Assembly: GCA_036940085.1 (NCBI GenBank)
Contig: JALLBK010000785.1
Coordinates: 1-30,514, forward strand
Length of the DNA: 30,514 nt
Reading direction: 5' to 3'
Origin: Discostella pseudostelligera
Taxonomy: Eukaryota; Bacillariophyta; Thalassiosirophyceae; Thalassiosirales; Thalassiosiraceae
Shown here: positions 1-9,578 of the stretch, in pieces
Position numbering within the stretch: position 1 is the stretch's first letter
Layout: every line of letters begins with the position of its first letter
Made by a program: the position numbers and the translations under genes
The notes under the pieces: generated by a model
Seen by the model: the letters and a program-made list of their open reading frames with translations, nothing else
Database searches by the model: none
What the model was told of the DNA's origin: nothing

Positions 1-56
1 ACTACCAACCTCACCACCGCCTACAGCACTCTATTTACTAGCGGATTACTAATGCT

Positions 57-1265
57 ATGGTGCCCAAGACTTCTTTAGCGCTAGTACTCATGATGATTGG
101 TGCAGTCTCAAGATCGTACGCCTTTGTGCGGTCGCCGAGGCCGAGGTTCACCGCACTTCATCGGCAATCATCCCTACCCGCCACCGCCACTGCTTCATAT
201 CAAACGTATTATTCTAGGCCAACGATGATATGTCCCAATCATCAGCGACGATGTATCCGTGGCACGGATGCTACAACATGTCGCCACATCGGGAGTTTAC
301 GATCGAGATCATTATTGTTACAACTTTCGTCTCCCGTTAATGACCAACACAATTTCGGCACTACGACAACAACAACAATAGCGTCGTCGAGTGAGAATGA
401 CCAACAACAACCATTTACATGGTCTCGGCTGATCGAACTATTTCGCAAACCTACTACGTCTACCAACCAACAATATCAAAATAATGATAGTACAAATTAT
501 ATTTCAAGCAATCATCCAAGTCTTACACTCTTCCGACGCTCGGCAGGTGCTCAAAAATCATACGAAGAACACAAACAATATCTAGCAACCTATTGGAAAT
601 CTCCCTATGATTACATGGTGATACGCAAATTTGGACAAGAGTTTGGGTTTGTGAAGGAGGTTGTTAGTAGAGATGATTCTTTGGGTGGTGGTGGTGGTGG
701 TGGTGGTGGTGGTGACAGAGACATCATCGATCAAAATGAAGACGAGTCTACCATACTAGCAAATCATCACATGTACCGATCAAGTACTTCACTTTCACAG
801 GCATCCAAATATGCTACTGAACGTCAAATTACCTATCTGAGTTTAGTCCTTAATGAATTCCCATATGATGTCGAAGAGGGGATTGAGCATTGGTGTTTAT
901 GGAAAATTGGTGGTTCTAGCATCACCGAGGGGATTGTGCACGATGAGTTGGTTTGGGCACTACGAGAATTGCAGTATTTACGACCCGATGAAAGTAGTGG
1001 CAGTTGGTGCATTTATCACCAAGGAGGCGTTAATGCCGCTGATGTTGGTTCATCCGGGACATCGCTGTTGGATAAGTCGAATGTTACCTATGCACATCAA
1101 ATTGGAAGGACAACACGACCGATCCCCATTGTAGACACATTCTACTGGGTCAATCCACCACATTTGCAGTCCATGCCGGAGATACATCATGCACATATAC
1201 TTGTATTACGGACCGATGAAAAGAGTGATGATGCAGATTGGGTTACTTGTCCTCCTCCTGTATAG
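57..1265 (+). CDS. Plastid-targeted DUF3605-like protein
   Basis: Single exon, 402 aa, function unknown. The N-terminus is a signal peptide ending SRSYA followed by FVRSPRPRF: hydrophobic core, small residue before Phe, then a basic, Ser/Thr-rich stretch. This matches the diatom bipartite plastid presequence (ASAF-type motif). Residues about 90-260 are low complexity (Thr, Ser, Asn, ten Gly). The conserved part is the last 140 residues, with NEFPYDVEEGIEHWCLW near the start and NPPHLQSMPEIHHAHIL near the end. I associate these with the DUF3605 family known from fungi and algae; that is recall, not a search. The paired His in PEIHHAHIL might bind metal or substrate. The 3' end overlaps the convergent pseudouridine synthase gene by 23 coding bases. 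Confidence 0.8.
   Translation: MVPKTSLALVLMMIGAVSRSYAFVRSPRPRFTALHRQSSLPATATASYQTYYSRPTMICPNHQRRCIRGTDATTCRHIGSLRSRSLLLQLSSPVNDQHNFGTTTTTTIASSSENDQQQPFTWSRLIELFRKPTTSTNQQYQNNDSTNYISSNHPSLTLFRRSAGAQKSYEEHKQYLATYWKSPYDYMVIRKFGQEFGFVKEVVSRDDSLGGGGGGGGGGDRDIIDQNEDESTILANHHMYRSSTSLSQASKYATERQITYLSLVLNEFPYDVEEGIEHWCLWKIGGSSITEGIVHDELVWALRELQYLRPDESSGSWCIYHQGGVNAADVGSSGTSLLDKSNVTYAHQIGRTTRPIPIVDTFYWVNPPHLQSMPEIHHAHILVLRTDEKSDDADWVTCPPPV
684..713 (+). repeat. (GGT)10 microsatellite coding for polyglycine
   Basis: Ten perfect GGT codons lie in frame inside the DUF3605-like gene and give a Gly10 linker just before its conserved domain. Perfect repeats of this length are prone to change in copy number, but all changes would be in multiples of three and keep the frame. 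Confidence 0.95.
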
Positions 1266-2895
1266 AAGCAAAAAGTATGGCATGTGCCTGCAGACCAATC
1301 GCCGATGTTGGCACTCTCACTCTCGACAATGCCTCATCCATCCGTTCTTCGGCATCGGCATCTTCCAAACTTTCGAGTGTCATCCCAGATATTGGCTCGT
1401 AGAGAGTATCGCGAATGAGAGGACATCCCAAACTAGCGAGCTGCGCTCGGACCTGATGCTTTCGACCCGTAACTAAGCGGATTGTGGATTGATAGTGCTG
1501 TTTGTTCCCTGGATCATAACCCTGACTATTATTTTTGGGTATTTGGATTGGCTCGCATTTTACAACCTCGAGTACGCATCGAATCCATGCCTGCATAATG
1601 ATGAGTAAGCATAACTTGGATAGGAATGTATTAAGTACTGATGAATCACACTCACCTTGGCCTTCTTTCGAGATGCAGGCGGTGTATGGCTGACGAACTG
1701 ACACGGGGTACCACCCATTTGACCTCGTGCATTCAATGATCCCCACATCCAGTGCACATGCATCCCAAGAGGAACTGGTTCTGTCGTCGCCGCCAGGTAA
1801 AGCTTTTTGATTTTGCGTTGTCTCTGTTGGGTGTGACGATTGGTGGATATGTGGAAGAACAATAGGTTAGGAGAGAACACCCCATATTGTGAAAATCAAA
1901 TGAAAAAGCTCTCCGAGGCAAAGTCTGAAGCATACCTGCAAGTCACTAAACACTCGTTGACCATTCCCATCCTTACTCAGTACAACACATCCACCCACAC
2001 ACGAATCGACACGATGACATATCAATGGTCGATGCACAATTTCTCCACCAATAGTATAAAATGGTCCCAATAGTAAATTCACACATCCAGGACAGCACTC
2101 TTCATAATTGCTTGGTTCTGGCTGTACAGGTAGCATGGGTGGTTTGTCCACAACAAGAAAGGTTGTATCCTCATAGAGTAAGCGATGTGGATCTGAAAAT
2201 TCATAACACGATGGAAATCGCCGTGGATGGGGATAGATGCGAATGTCGGTACCAGGATCGATGGTGGAGGGGGTTAATATCCTTCTGTATCGCAGGGCCA
2301 ATTGTCGCTCGATGTACTCATCTAACGTCATCTCTGACTCTATGCTACTATTCTCACCCTTCTCGTTATTGTACAATTCATCATTGACATCGCCCGAACC
2401 CCACCCAGCACGAAAATCAGCATACTGTATGGATGCACTCCCTCCACCACCCGATGTCGATTCATCATCGTATTGACCCAACACATCCTCTTCTGTCAAT
2501 GTATCCATTCGTGCCCATACCGCTCCCATTTCAATGAGTTCATTGGCCTCGGAACGGGAGATGTTGGCAACTATTGAAACTGCCTCATTAAGTGCACGAA
2601 TGTTGGATGGTACCACTGCATTGATGCATTTCATCCATGGCGGTGGTGCCGGTTTCTGTCGTTGTGCATTATGGTCGTCGTCGCTTTTAGGATCGCTCTG
2701 TATATTACTGCTTAGTGTGGATTCAATTTCAGAAGGCGACGAAAAAGTTTCAGTGTGCACTCGAATGGATTGACGATTCGATTGCTGGATGCATGGTGAA
2801 AGTGGGCGGCGGTGGTTCGTCCACGAAAATGCAGGCACGATAGTAGAAGTGGCAAGTAATGATGAAGCAACCGCAACAAAGTATATTCCGAACAT
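1243..2895 (-). CDS. RluA-type RNA pseudouridine synthase, plastid-targeted
   Basis: Three exons, read 2895-1936, 1823-1656 and 1590-1243, give 491 aa. Both introns are GT-AG and phase 0 (112 and 65 nt). The first ATG is at 2895 and opens a signal peptide ending TIVPA before FSWTNHRRP, a plastid-type bipartite presequence. An S4-like stretch (SRSEANELIEMGAVWAR) precedes the catalytic domain. LYEDTTFLVVDKPPMLPV is the usual RluA entry strand. CHRVDSCVGGCVVLSKDG holds the catalytic Asp, in the HRLD position as HRVD. Exon 2 begins RQRKIKKLYLA, the substrate-strand motif, and exon 3 carries TGRKHQVRAQLASLGCPL, the C-terminal signature. The enzyme should convert uridine to pseudouridine in plastid rRNA or tRNA; the target site cannot be read from sequence. 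Its stop lies inside the convergent upstream gene. Confidence 0.92.
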
Positions 2896-3454
2896 TGTAC
2901 GTCTAGGCGATGTAATGTTGAATGATGACAACGAGATGAGGAAGTTGATGTTGATGGCAGCGGCGATGTCTGATACTGATAATTTGACACCGTTTATCGA
3001 CTATAGATGGAAGAGCTCCAGAGAATTGATCACTGCGCGCCTATCTTGAATGATGAACAAATTATTGGAGCATTATGTTGGATGGATGGGTGGCTGAGGT
3101 GATGATGGGTGGTGAAGTGATCGATAGTACTCCTACTCTCTAGACATTAAGGATGGATAGCAGAGGAGTGGTATCTACGGTGATGTGTGCTCGGACATTT
3201 GGGTGCAAACACCGGGTTGGGCTATGTGTATTGTACATGGTGGCAGAGTTTGGCGGGAGACTAAACGAATTAATTCCTACGCTTCAGAAGTTTTGGCGGG
3301 AAACGGATGCTGTGGTTCATCTGTCCCTGGTTTCATGACCACCCATCAACACTCACCACCAACACCGACGCCGACTCCGGCGGCAATTACAATACCCATC
3401 CATCCGACATATCCAACACCAATAGTAACAGGTACCATATCTAGACATCGCACA
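2896..3454. other. Intergenic region between divergent genes
   Basis: This is the shared 5' region of the pseudouridine synthase (leftward) and the LRR pseudogene (rightward). I see no gene in it. A frame continuous with the LRR gene stays open back to 3185 but is Pro/Thr-rich and does not resemble the LRR family, so I read it as 5' untranslated or promoter sequence. It contains two E2F-like motifs, listed separately. Confidence 0.6.
3249..3303 (+). promoter_or_regulatory. Pair of E2F-like motifs
   Basis: TTTGGCGGGAG at 3249-3259 and TTTTGGCGGGAAA at 3291-3303 match the E2F/DP consensus TTTSGCGGGAAA. They are 42 bp apart, upstream of the LRR pseudogene start. The same motif recurs in several other intergenic regions of this window. 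Binding is inferred from the motif only. Confidence 0.5.
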
Positions 3455-4991
3455 ATGGAGCACGGCGGCGAAAGATCAAGCGACGATGAACCCATCGATT
3501 ATGACCCTTTTGAATATGATGACAGCGACAGCTATGACGAAATTGATGGCGATGATGAAGGAGTGGTTGTAGCTGAAATGACTAAGGAAACATTGGTGCG
3601 GTTAAAGCAAGATGACCCCCGGCTTATCACTTTTTCAGTTGAAACAGCTACTTGGATAAAAGGAGCAGGGCTTGCAATCGGCAGAAACACAATGTTGAAA
3701 CATCTAGAAATTATTTTGAACCGGGATGATTCTCTTGCTGAACTTTGGTCAGGCCTTGTGCACAACAAAACAATTGAGTGGTTTAGCTTGCATATCGAGC
3801 AAGTCGGTGTCGATGATGTCTTTCCTATGATCGAACCCTTCTTATCGGAATCTGCTGGACTGACCGGGCCGATGATGAAGAATTTGCATTATTATTTAAT
3901 GCATTACAACGGAAGACTAGTTTGCTGTGTCTCGTCTTTTCCCGCAATCATTTGGATCAATGGGATGCACTGCATTGGCTAACTTGCTGAAAAGTCCGTC
4001 CTCCAAAATCAAAGAGCTTGATCTCAGCAAGACACGAATGGTCTCCAATGGCATCGAAATTCTTTGCAATGCGATTATCACGAATAAATGTCTGAGATTG
4101 CTCGATTTGGCTGAGATCGGTGATCTATCAAGATGTTGTGTTTCCCTCTCTATGGTATTATCTCATCCCATGTGCTCATTGGAGGAATTGAGCCTGAAAG
4201 ACAATGAAATTGGAGATGAAGGAATAATCTGCCTAGGAAGTGCCCTTGCTGTCAACAAAACATTGAGGCGACTGAACTTAAGTGATAATGGCGAGATCTC
4301 ACTGGTAGGATGGGAAGAATTTTCAACTTGTTTGGCAACTCCTCATTCTGCGTTGAAGGAACTCATTCTTGAACGGTGTAACGTTGATAACGAGAAGGCA
4401 GAAGTACTCTTTTCAGCCTTGAGAGAAAACACTTCCCTGAAGATATTGAACATTTGGGACAATGATTATTTTACTCTCAGAGGCTTTTTTGCGTTCTTTC
4501 ATGTACTGCCGGGTAGTAAATGTGCAATTGAAGAGCTACGTATACACCTACCTGACGGCTTAGATGATGAAGATATGTAGCATGAATGGGAAATAGTCTT
4601 TCGTGCCCTGTGCGACACCAGAAGTATTGAAAGCACTTACTCATCAAATCACATATTTCACACTAGCGAGGTGTTTGATTGCATGGTGGAGTATTCTGAG
4701 GATGAGTATGGAACACTTCTGGAGGAAATTAACACTATGTTGAGCATGAATAAGAATCCAAACAAAGCAGAAGTCGCCCGTAAAAAGATTCTGATGTATC
4801 ATTTCTCCAAAGGAAACTCGGGTATTAATGCACTGACGTGTTTGCATGAGACAGTTTTGCCTCATGCTATTGAATGGATGGGGAGAGATGAGCTCGGTTA
4901 CTCGTCGATGTTTCGTTTTGTCCAAAGCTTACCTATGCTGTTTGACATTTCTCGCGGGCAGCCTGCTGGATCTAAAAGAAGGAAGCTTTGA
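3455..4991 (+). pseudogene. Leucine-rich-repeat protein (RNase-inhibitor type), broken
   Basis: An acidic N-terminus (MEHGGERSSDDEPIDYDPF) leads into LRRs such as IKELDLSKTRMVSNGIEIL, LEELSLKDNEIGDEGII and LRRLNLSDNGEI. A C-terminal domain typical of diatom LRR proteins follows (LPHAIEWMGRDELGYSS, then SLPMLFD). The frame is broken three times. A 1-nt loss near 3836-3870 moves reading into the frame coding DDEEFALLFNALQRKTSLL. A second loss near 3952 (CATTTGGATC, where CATTTGGGATC would give NHLGSMGC) moves it again. An in-frame TAG at 4578-4580 is followed directly by conserved sequence (WEIVFRALCDTRSIESTYSS). The terminal TGA is at 4989. With three lesions it is probably a decaying paralog, although the deletions alone could be assembly errors. 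The role of the family in diatoms is unknown; protein binding is the usual guess. Confidence 0.78.
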
Positions 4992-5094
4992 GTAAGAGAT
5001 AAAAGGGATCGAATCAATGTATTATTCCTAGGTTAATTATGACTTTGCGTTGGATGAAGACTGCATGCCATTCCGCTTTCACACGAATTTCATC

Positions 5095-7026
5095 TCACCG
5101 ACACTCGAGCTTGGCGCTACTTATCAACACATCATCTTGTGCACTATCTCCCTTACTCTTCAAACGAAGTCGGATATTATTCACATTCTGTACCGAAAAT
5201 GGTGCCCTTCGTCCATCCCACCATTTCTTAGCTTGAAATGTGTTGGTATTGTAACATCGTATCCGCTCAAAGCTACTACCATTGTTCGAACTGTAATCCA
5301 CGCACCATTCATCGTCGGAATCTAAATTTACCAACATGAAATCCAATTTAGTTCGACACATGGCATAAGCATGTACATCGAAGCTTTGTGTCCTCATTTC
5401 ACCCTGATTTTGGAGATGGATAATGCCGTCCCGAAACTTGGCCTCATCTAATCGCTGGGCGTTTTCTCCATCATCGATAAAGGGGGCGATACCATTGGTG
5501 AAATCTGTTGCAAAGACTGTAGTCCAACTGGGAGTGCCGGATGAACTTCCCGATCCACCTCCAGAACTACTGATTGAGGCAGCGCTACCACCACCACCAC
5601 AATTGAACGACGAAGGCTTGGGATAGGCACTATGTTCGCACACTTTCCCTCGGATCCACTCGTAGGCGGAAGAAACACGTGAGTACACTCCCGGGAACTC
5701 CTTTGTGGCGCATCCAATTCCCCACGAGACAACTCCAACTTGCATATACCCGTTACCATTGCTAGCAAAGAGGGGCCCACCAGAGTCACCCTTTTGAGGA
5801 CGAATGAAAAGCACACGTTGCATGAGGTCGGGCTAAAGTCGAATGGGGAATACGACATGTAATACTGAATCTATTGTACAAACTCACCTGACAAGCATCC
5901 TTCCCACCCTGATTCACCCTTGCACACAACATATTACTCGTAATCGCATTGTAGTAATTCTCGAACCCATCTGAACTATCCTCACAATCGGCATTGGATA
6001 TCACATTCACATTCACCTTCATTAAACTTTCGGGTAGGACCGTTGAGAAATCACTTTGTGCCGTATCACCAAATCCTGCCACGGTGACGGTAGATCCGAC
6101 ACTGGGAAAAGAGGATTGAGGATTAAGCTTCACCACATCAACATTGGTGGCAGACTCAGTGAGTATGATTAGGCCAAAATCATTATCCGATTTGAAGGCA
6201 TTATAATCGGGATGGGGAAATTCACGTTTCATTGATATCGATTGGCCATTGTTCGAGTTGAGATTATGCCGGCCTACAACGACATCGTACGTTCCACCAA
6301 GGCAATGTCTGCATTAATTGGTGTTTGTAGTGTATCAATATCATAGCAAACAACAGTAAGGTGAGCTGAGCAACACACAATAAAATACAAGGGATCATCT
6401 CACATCTCACGCGAAATGAAGATAAGGAAATGGATGAAGGATGCAAAATAGATACACTACACTTACGCCGCAGTTAGGACAATATTCGGAGCAATCAAAG
6501 TTCCTCCACAGAAATGGCCAAACATATTTTGTAAGGAAACAGCATATGGAAACTCATTAGTTCCCGATTCACTTCCACCGATGATGCGTGATTCTTTGTA
6601 TTGTCGACGATTGCTTCCATTGCTAGTACCTCTGCTTGATGATGACGAGAATGACGGAGATGGAGCCGGTGGAAAATTGTGATCATCGTTATAATGTGCC
6701 GCAAAGAGATTGGCGTGTGATGGTATGTTGCCGCCACTGTCGCTGCCGCCATTCTCCGCGATGGTCCTGCGATGTTGTTGTTGTTGCTGCTGATCTCTGA
6801 CATAATGATTGGAGAACGAGAGTAGATCCCTCAAGTAGCTGATAGCGCCATTCTGTTCCTCTCCTTCCAAACCGGCATGATTCCTCAAGCCATCGTCGCC
6901 GTCGCTGCCACTACTTATGCTAATGCTACTGCCACCACGAAGTGTATTGGTGGCACCAGACAATACGATCAATCGGGAGGATGATAGGAGGACCACATAG
7001 ACGAGAGATGATTGCAGCAACTTCAT
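5095..7026 (-). CDS. Secreted trypsin-like serine protease (S1) with C-terminal extension
   Basis: Three exons, 7026-6467, 6308-5888 and 5790-5095, give 558 aa. The introns are GT-AG, phase 2 and phase 0. A signal peptide (about residues 1-24) and a Ser/Gly-rich propeptide precede the activation site ESR/IIGG. The catalytic triad is complete: His in LTAAHC, whose Ala codon is split by intron 1; Asp in [10 protein letters not shown]; Ser in GDSGGPLF, which opens exon 3. The Asp six residues before the Ser (DACQGDS) and the SWGIGC segment predict cleavage after Lys or Arg. After a Gly/Ser linker there is a Cys-containing tail of about 160 residues ([12 protein letters not shown] to ISSAKLECR) that looks beta-rich and MAM- or lectin-like; I cannot name it. 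Intron 2 ends in an unusual purine-rich acceptor, CTCAAAAG. Confidence 0.93.
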
Positions 7027-7801
7027 GCTTCACCAAAAGTGTTCAGAGTAATCGACGATGAAGAAATAAAGAGATAGAGAGAGCCGATGGGCAGAGCGGA
7101 GAGGGCGGAGTGAGTGATGAGGTGGAGTAAATAAAAGTAGGCTCGGCCTGGCTCGGCTATGAAAGCGGAATATTCATGGTCGTAACAGCAATAGTAATAG
7201 AATGGCCCCAATCCGATCCATCGCTTCGGCTGCTCTCTCCTTCCCGCTCATTTTGGTCTTCAACTCCGAGTGCCGAGGTGTGTCGTCGGATGGGCATCGG
7301 ATGCATCTTACGTGAAGATTCTCAGTTGGAATTAGTAGGAGTTTTCAAGATAGGCATTTGGTTCTAAATTAGTTCTAGTACCTGCGATTACAATAGCCAT
7401 AAAAGACTGCCACATGTCACTAAAGACTGTCGCAGGCATCTCAGGAGTCACTACCACGACGTTAAGTAAAACGATCGATTTGTTTGGCGCCACAAAATCA
7501 AAAATCATGATCTACTCATGATAATTGTCTCAGATGATATTGTAGATAGTCTCCTACAGTGATTTCCTATTGTCTTCTTTATGAAATCCGCTTTGGTGTT
7601 AGTAGTGGTAAGCAAAGAGAATGATGCAATCGATAATGGATTCTGGTTTGTATGCACATATTGATACTCCCATGTTCCAGTTTGATGCAACTTTCGACCG
7701 AAATAAGCAAGCGAACGAGATCTGATGCCGTGAAGGTATGACCTTCCATCGTTCTGTCTACTGCTCTATGGAATGATTATTGTTTCAATGATTCATGGCC
7801 C
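7027..7801. other. Intergenic region, no gene seen
   Basis: These 775 bp lie upstream of the protease and downstream of the ankyrin/zinc-finger gene, both on the minus strand. The region should hold the protease promoter and the 3' UTR of the ankyrin gene. Short open frames (7176-7367, 7505-7690) have no recognisable protein features. I see no RNA gene and no strong repeat. Confidence 0.6.
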
Positions 7802-9316
7802 TTACATTTTTCGACGACACGATCGACAAACTAAACGAGATGATGTCAACGAACGAAAGAGTGTCATCGTATGTTCGCCACAATTGTCGCATTGTCTTCC
7901 CATCGTCATCGTGGTTGTGTTAGTATTCTTTCCAGGTGCGGTGGTATTATTTTGCAATAGAATTGCCGAAGCGTTATCTACGATGGATGGTGAAATGTCG
8001 GAGGTTGTCTTATCGATCTCAACGTTTCTCGTATTAGACTGATGATGCAGTGTATCATTAGTATCATTCTCGTCACTTGAAACCTCCTGCAATGGTGATT
8101 TTTCCGCATCATCGTTATTGTTGCATTCGATCACAATCTTCTCATTTCTACTCGTCACCTTCTCTGTCGAGATTGCGTTACCATCGTCGCGGGGTAGAGC
8201 CTCCTTCGAAGTAGACGACGAGGTGGTAGCAAGGAATGCTTTCCGGAATTCACTTTCCCACTTGGAAACAATGGCACGACATCTTCTATCTTGACAGGTT
8301 CTCTCATCATGATTGAGAAAATCACTTATATAATCTAAATTGCCATTGACTTCTTGATGATTGACGTTATTGTATTGTTGATTCAATGATTTGTCGTTCC
8401 ATAAGAATGATGCAGCTTGTCGACTATCCTCCTTATCATAGTTGGTATTCCTCGTCATACTCTCCTCCTCCAATAGCAGCAGTTGAAGACAAGCATTCCA
8501 ATCAGCACAATCCCCTCCAGCGACAATATCCCATCGTCGTACAGATCGTTGTTCATCTTGCAGCTGGCTGGGAGTTAACTGTGTGCAGTAGTATCGTGCC
8601 AATTCGATGGGTGTTTGACCGTGCGCATCTTTTGATTCCATTGCCACTTGCAATAATTCCGTTTCCATTGCAACCTCACCATTACACTTCTTCCCATTTT
8701 TTAATGCAACCAAGAGTAATTTCACCGCCAATGGTCTGCCCCCAGCCACGGCCTTGTGCAATGGTGTACGTTCATCGCCAAAGCTTGTATCCGTAGCCAA
8801 CAGATTTGCACCATGAGAGAGTAATTGTTGCATAGAGGAAATTGCCCCAGAAAATGAAGCACGATGCAACGGTGTGACAACGACAGCTCTATTCTTCCCA
8901 CCGTCGTCCTTATTCCATTTTGTAGTTTTTGTTGCATAATGCGGCCGCGGCAGACCAGTGTCCACATCGACATTCCCCGTTATTAGGAGTAATGACACAG
9001 CCAATGCATGACCATGCTGTGCTGCTAGATGAAGAGGCGTGATTCCCCCATTGTTGATGCCATTACTGATACTACTATTACTGCCACTGTCAATACCGCT
9101 GCTGCGGTTATTGTTAGCGTTGTGCTTGTTCGACGCCACCGCCACCGTCGATGATGGCGACGACGACAATGCGATCCTTCGGGAAAGGGCTGCAATATCG
9201 CCATATTCTGCTGCGGTTGCTGACGAGAGCGAGGATATAAAATGTTTGCATGGACAGGACGTAGCAGTAGTGTTGGAAAGGCGAGGGTAATGAGTAGATG
9301 TAGGAAGTGTCGTCAT
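7802..9316 (-). CDS. Ankyrin-repeat protein with C-terminal GATA-like zinc finger
   Basis: 504 aa, single exon. The frame is open up to 9667, but that would run through the promoter and into the divergent gene, so I chose the ATG at 9316 (MTTLPTSTHYP). Ankyrin repeats occupy roughly residues 85-260, with GITPLHLAAQHGHALAVSLL, VTPLHRASFSGAISSMQQLL, RTPLHKAVAGGRPLAVKLLL and a weaker GQTPIELARYY. A low-complexity Ser/Asn/Asp-rich region follows. The last 30 residues hold CDNC, 17 residues, then CRSC. The CX2CX17CX2C spacing, together with CDNCGEHTMTLFRSL and the basic end RRKM, resembles a GATA-type finger (CxNCxxxxTxLWR), with LFR where GATA factors have LWR. Ankyrins usually bind protein partners; DNA binding by the finger is an inference. 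Confidence 0.85.
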   Translation of the reverse strand: MTTLPTSTHYPRLSNTTATSCPCKHFISSLSSATAAEYGDIAALSRRIALSSSPSSTVAVASNKHNANNNRSSGIDSGSNSSISNGINNGGITPLHLAAQHGHALAVSLLLITGNVDVDTGLPRPHYATKTTKWNKDDGGKNRAVVVTPLHRASFSGAISSMQQLLSHGANLLATDTSFGDERTPLHKAVAGGRPLAVKLLLVALKNGKKCNGEVAMETELLQVAMESKDAHGQTPIELARYYCTQLTPSQLQDEQRSVRRWDIVAGGDCADWNACLQLLLLEEESMTRNTNYDKEDSRQAASFLWNDKSLNQQYNNVNHQEVNGNLDYISDFLNHDERTCQDRRCRAIVSKWESEFRKAFLATTSSSTSKEALPRDDGNAISTEKVTSRNEKIVIECNNNDDAEKSPLQEVSSDENDTNDTLHHQSNTRNVEIDKTTSDISPSIVDNASAILLQNNTTAPGKNTNTTTMTMGRQCDNCGEHTMTLFRSLTSSRLVCRSCRRKM

Positions 9317-9327
9317 GGTGATACGAA

Positions 9328-9348
9328 ATGTCGAATGTCGAATGTCGA
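9328..9348. repeat. Three tandem ATGTCGA 7-mers
   Basis: ATGTCGA is repeated three times without gaps, 12 bp upstream of the ankyrin/zinc-finger start codon at 9316, so probably in its 5' UTR. It may be slippage or a small regulatory repeat. Confidence 0.85.
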
Positions 9349-9382
9349 ATACGGTGGAGGTCGGGCGGAGTGGTATTGATCC

Positions 9383-9426
9383 TTTCGGCGGGAGAGAGGG
9401 CGCCAGCCGTATTTTTGGCGGGAAAG
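9383..9426 (+). promoter_or_regulatory. E2F-like motifs in a divergent promoter
   Basis: TTTCGGCGGGAGA at 9383-9395 and TTTTTGGCGGGAAAG at 9412-9426 lie between the ankyrin/zinc-finger gene and the MED21-like gene. The second is a near-perfect E2F consensus. Either gene could be controlled by it. Confidence 0.5.
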
Positions 9427-9454
9427 ATGGTGTAGAGTCAAAAAGATCTTCCAT

Positions 9455-9494
9455 CCACGTGGCAGAGATGATACTTAGATATTTCCACGTGGCA
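9455..9494. promoter_or_regulatory. Two perfect G-boxes 30 bp apart
   Basis: CCACGTGGCAG occurs at 9455-9465 and again at 9485-9495, with CACGTG cores at 9456-9461 and 9486-9491. G-boxes are classic bZIP and bHLH sites. The 30-bp spacing is close to three helical turns, so both would face the same side of the DNA. They sit in the 262-bp divergent promoter between the genes starting at 9316 and 9579. Confidence 0.6.
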
Positions 9495-9578
9495 GGGTCA
9501 AAGTGCCATCCCCAATTTCCTTTTATTAATTGATGGACCACGGACCACTCCAACTCCAATTTCCAATAGCATTTCATT

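Noticed and set aside
2896..2931. Start of the pseudouridine synthase upstream of 2895
   Set aside because: The extra frame begins with TTG; the first ATG at 2895 gives a clean signal peptide.
3185..3454. Earlier start for the LRR gene
   Set aside because: The upstream residues are Pro/Thr-rich and unlike the family; MEHGGERSSDDE looks like the natural acidic start.
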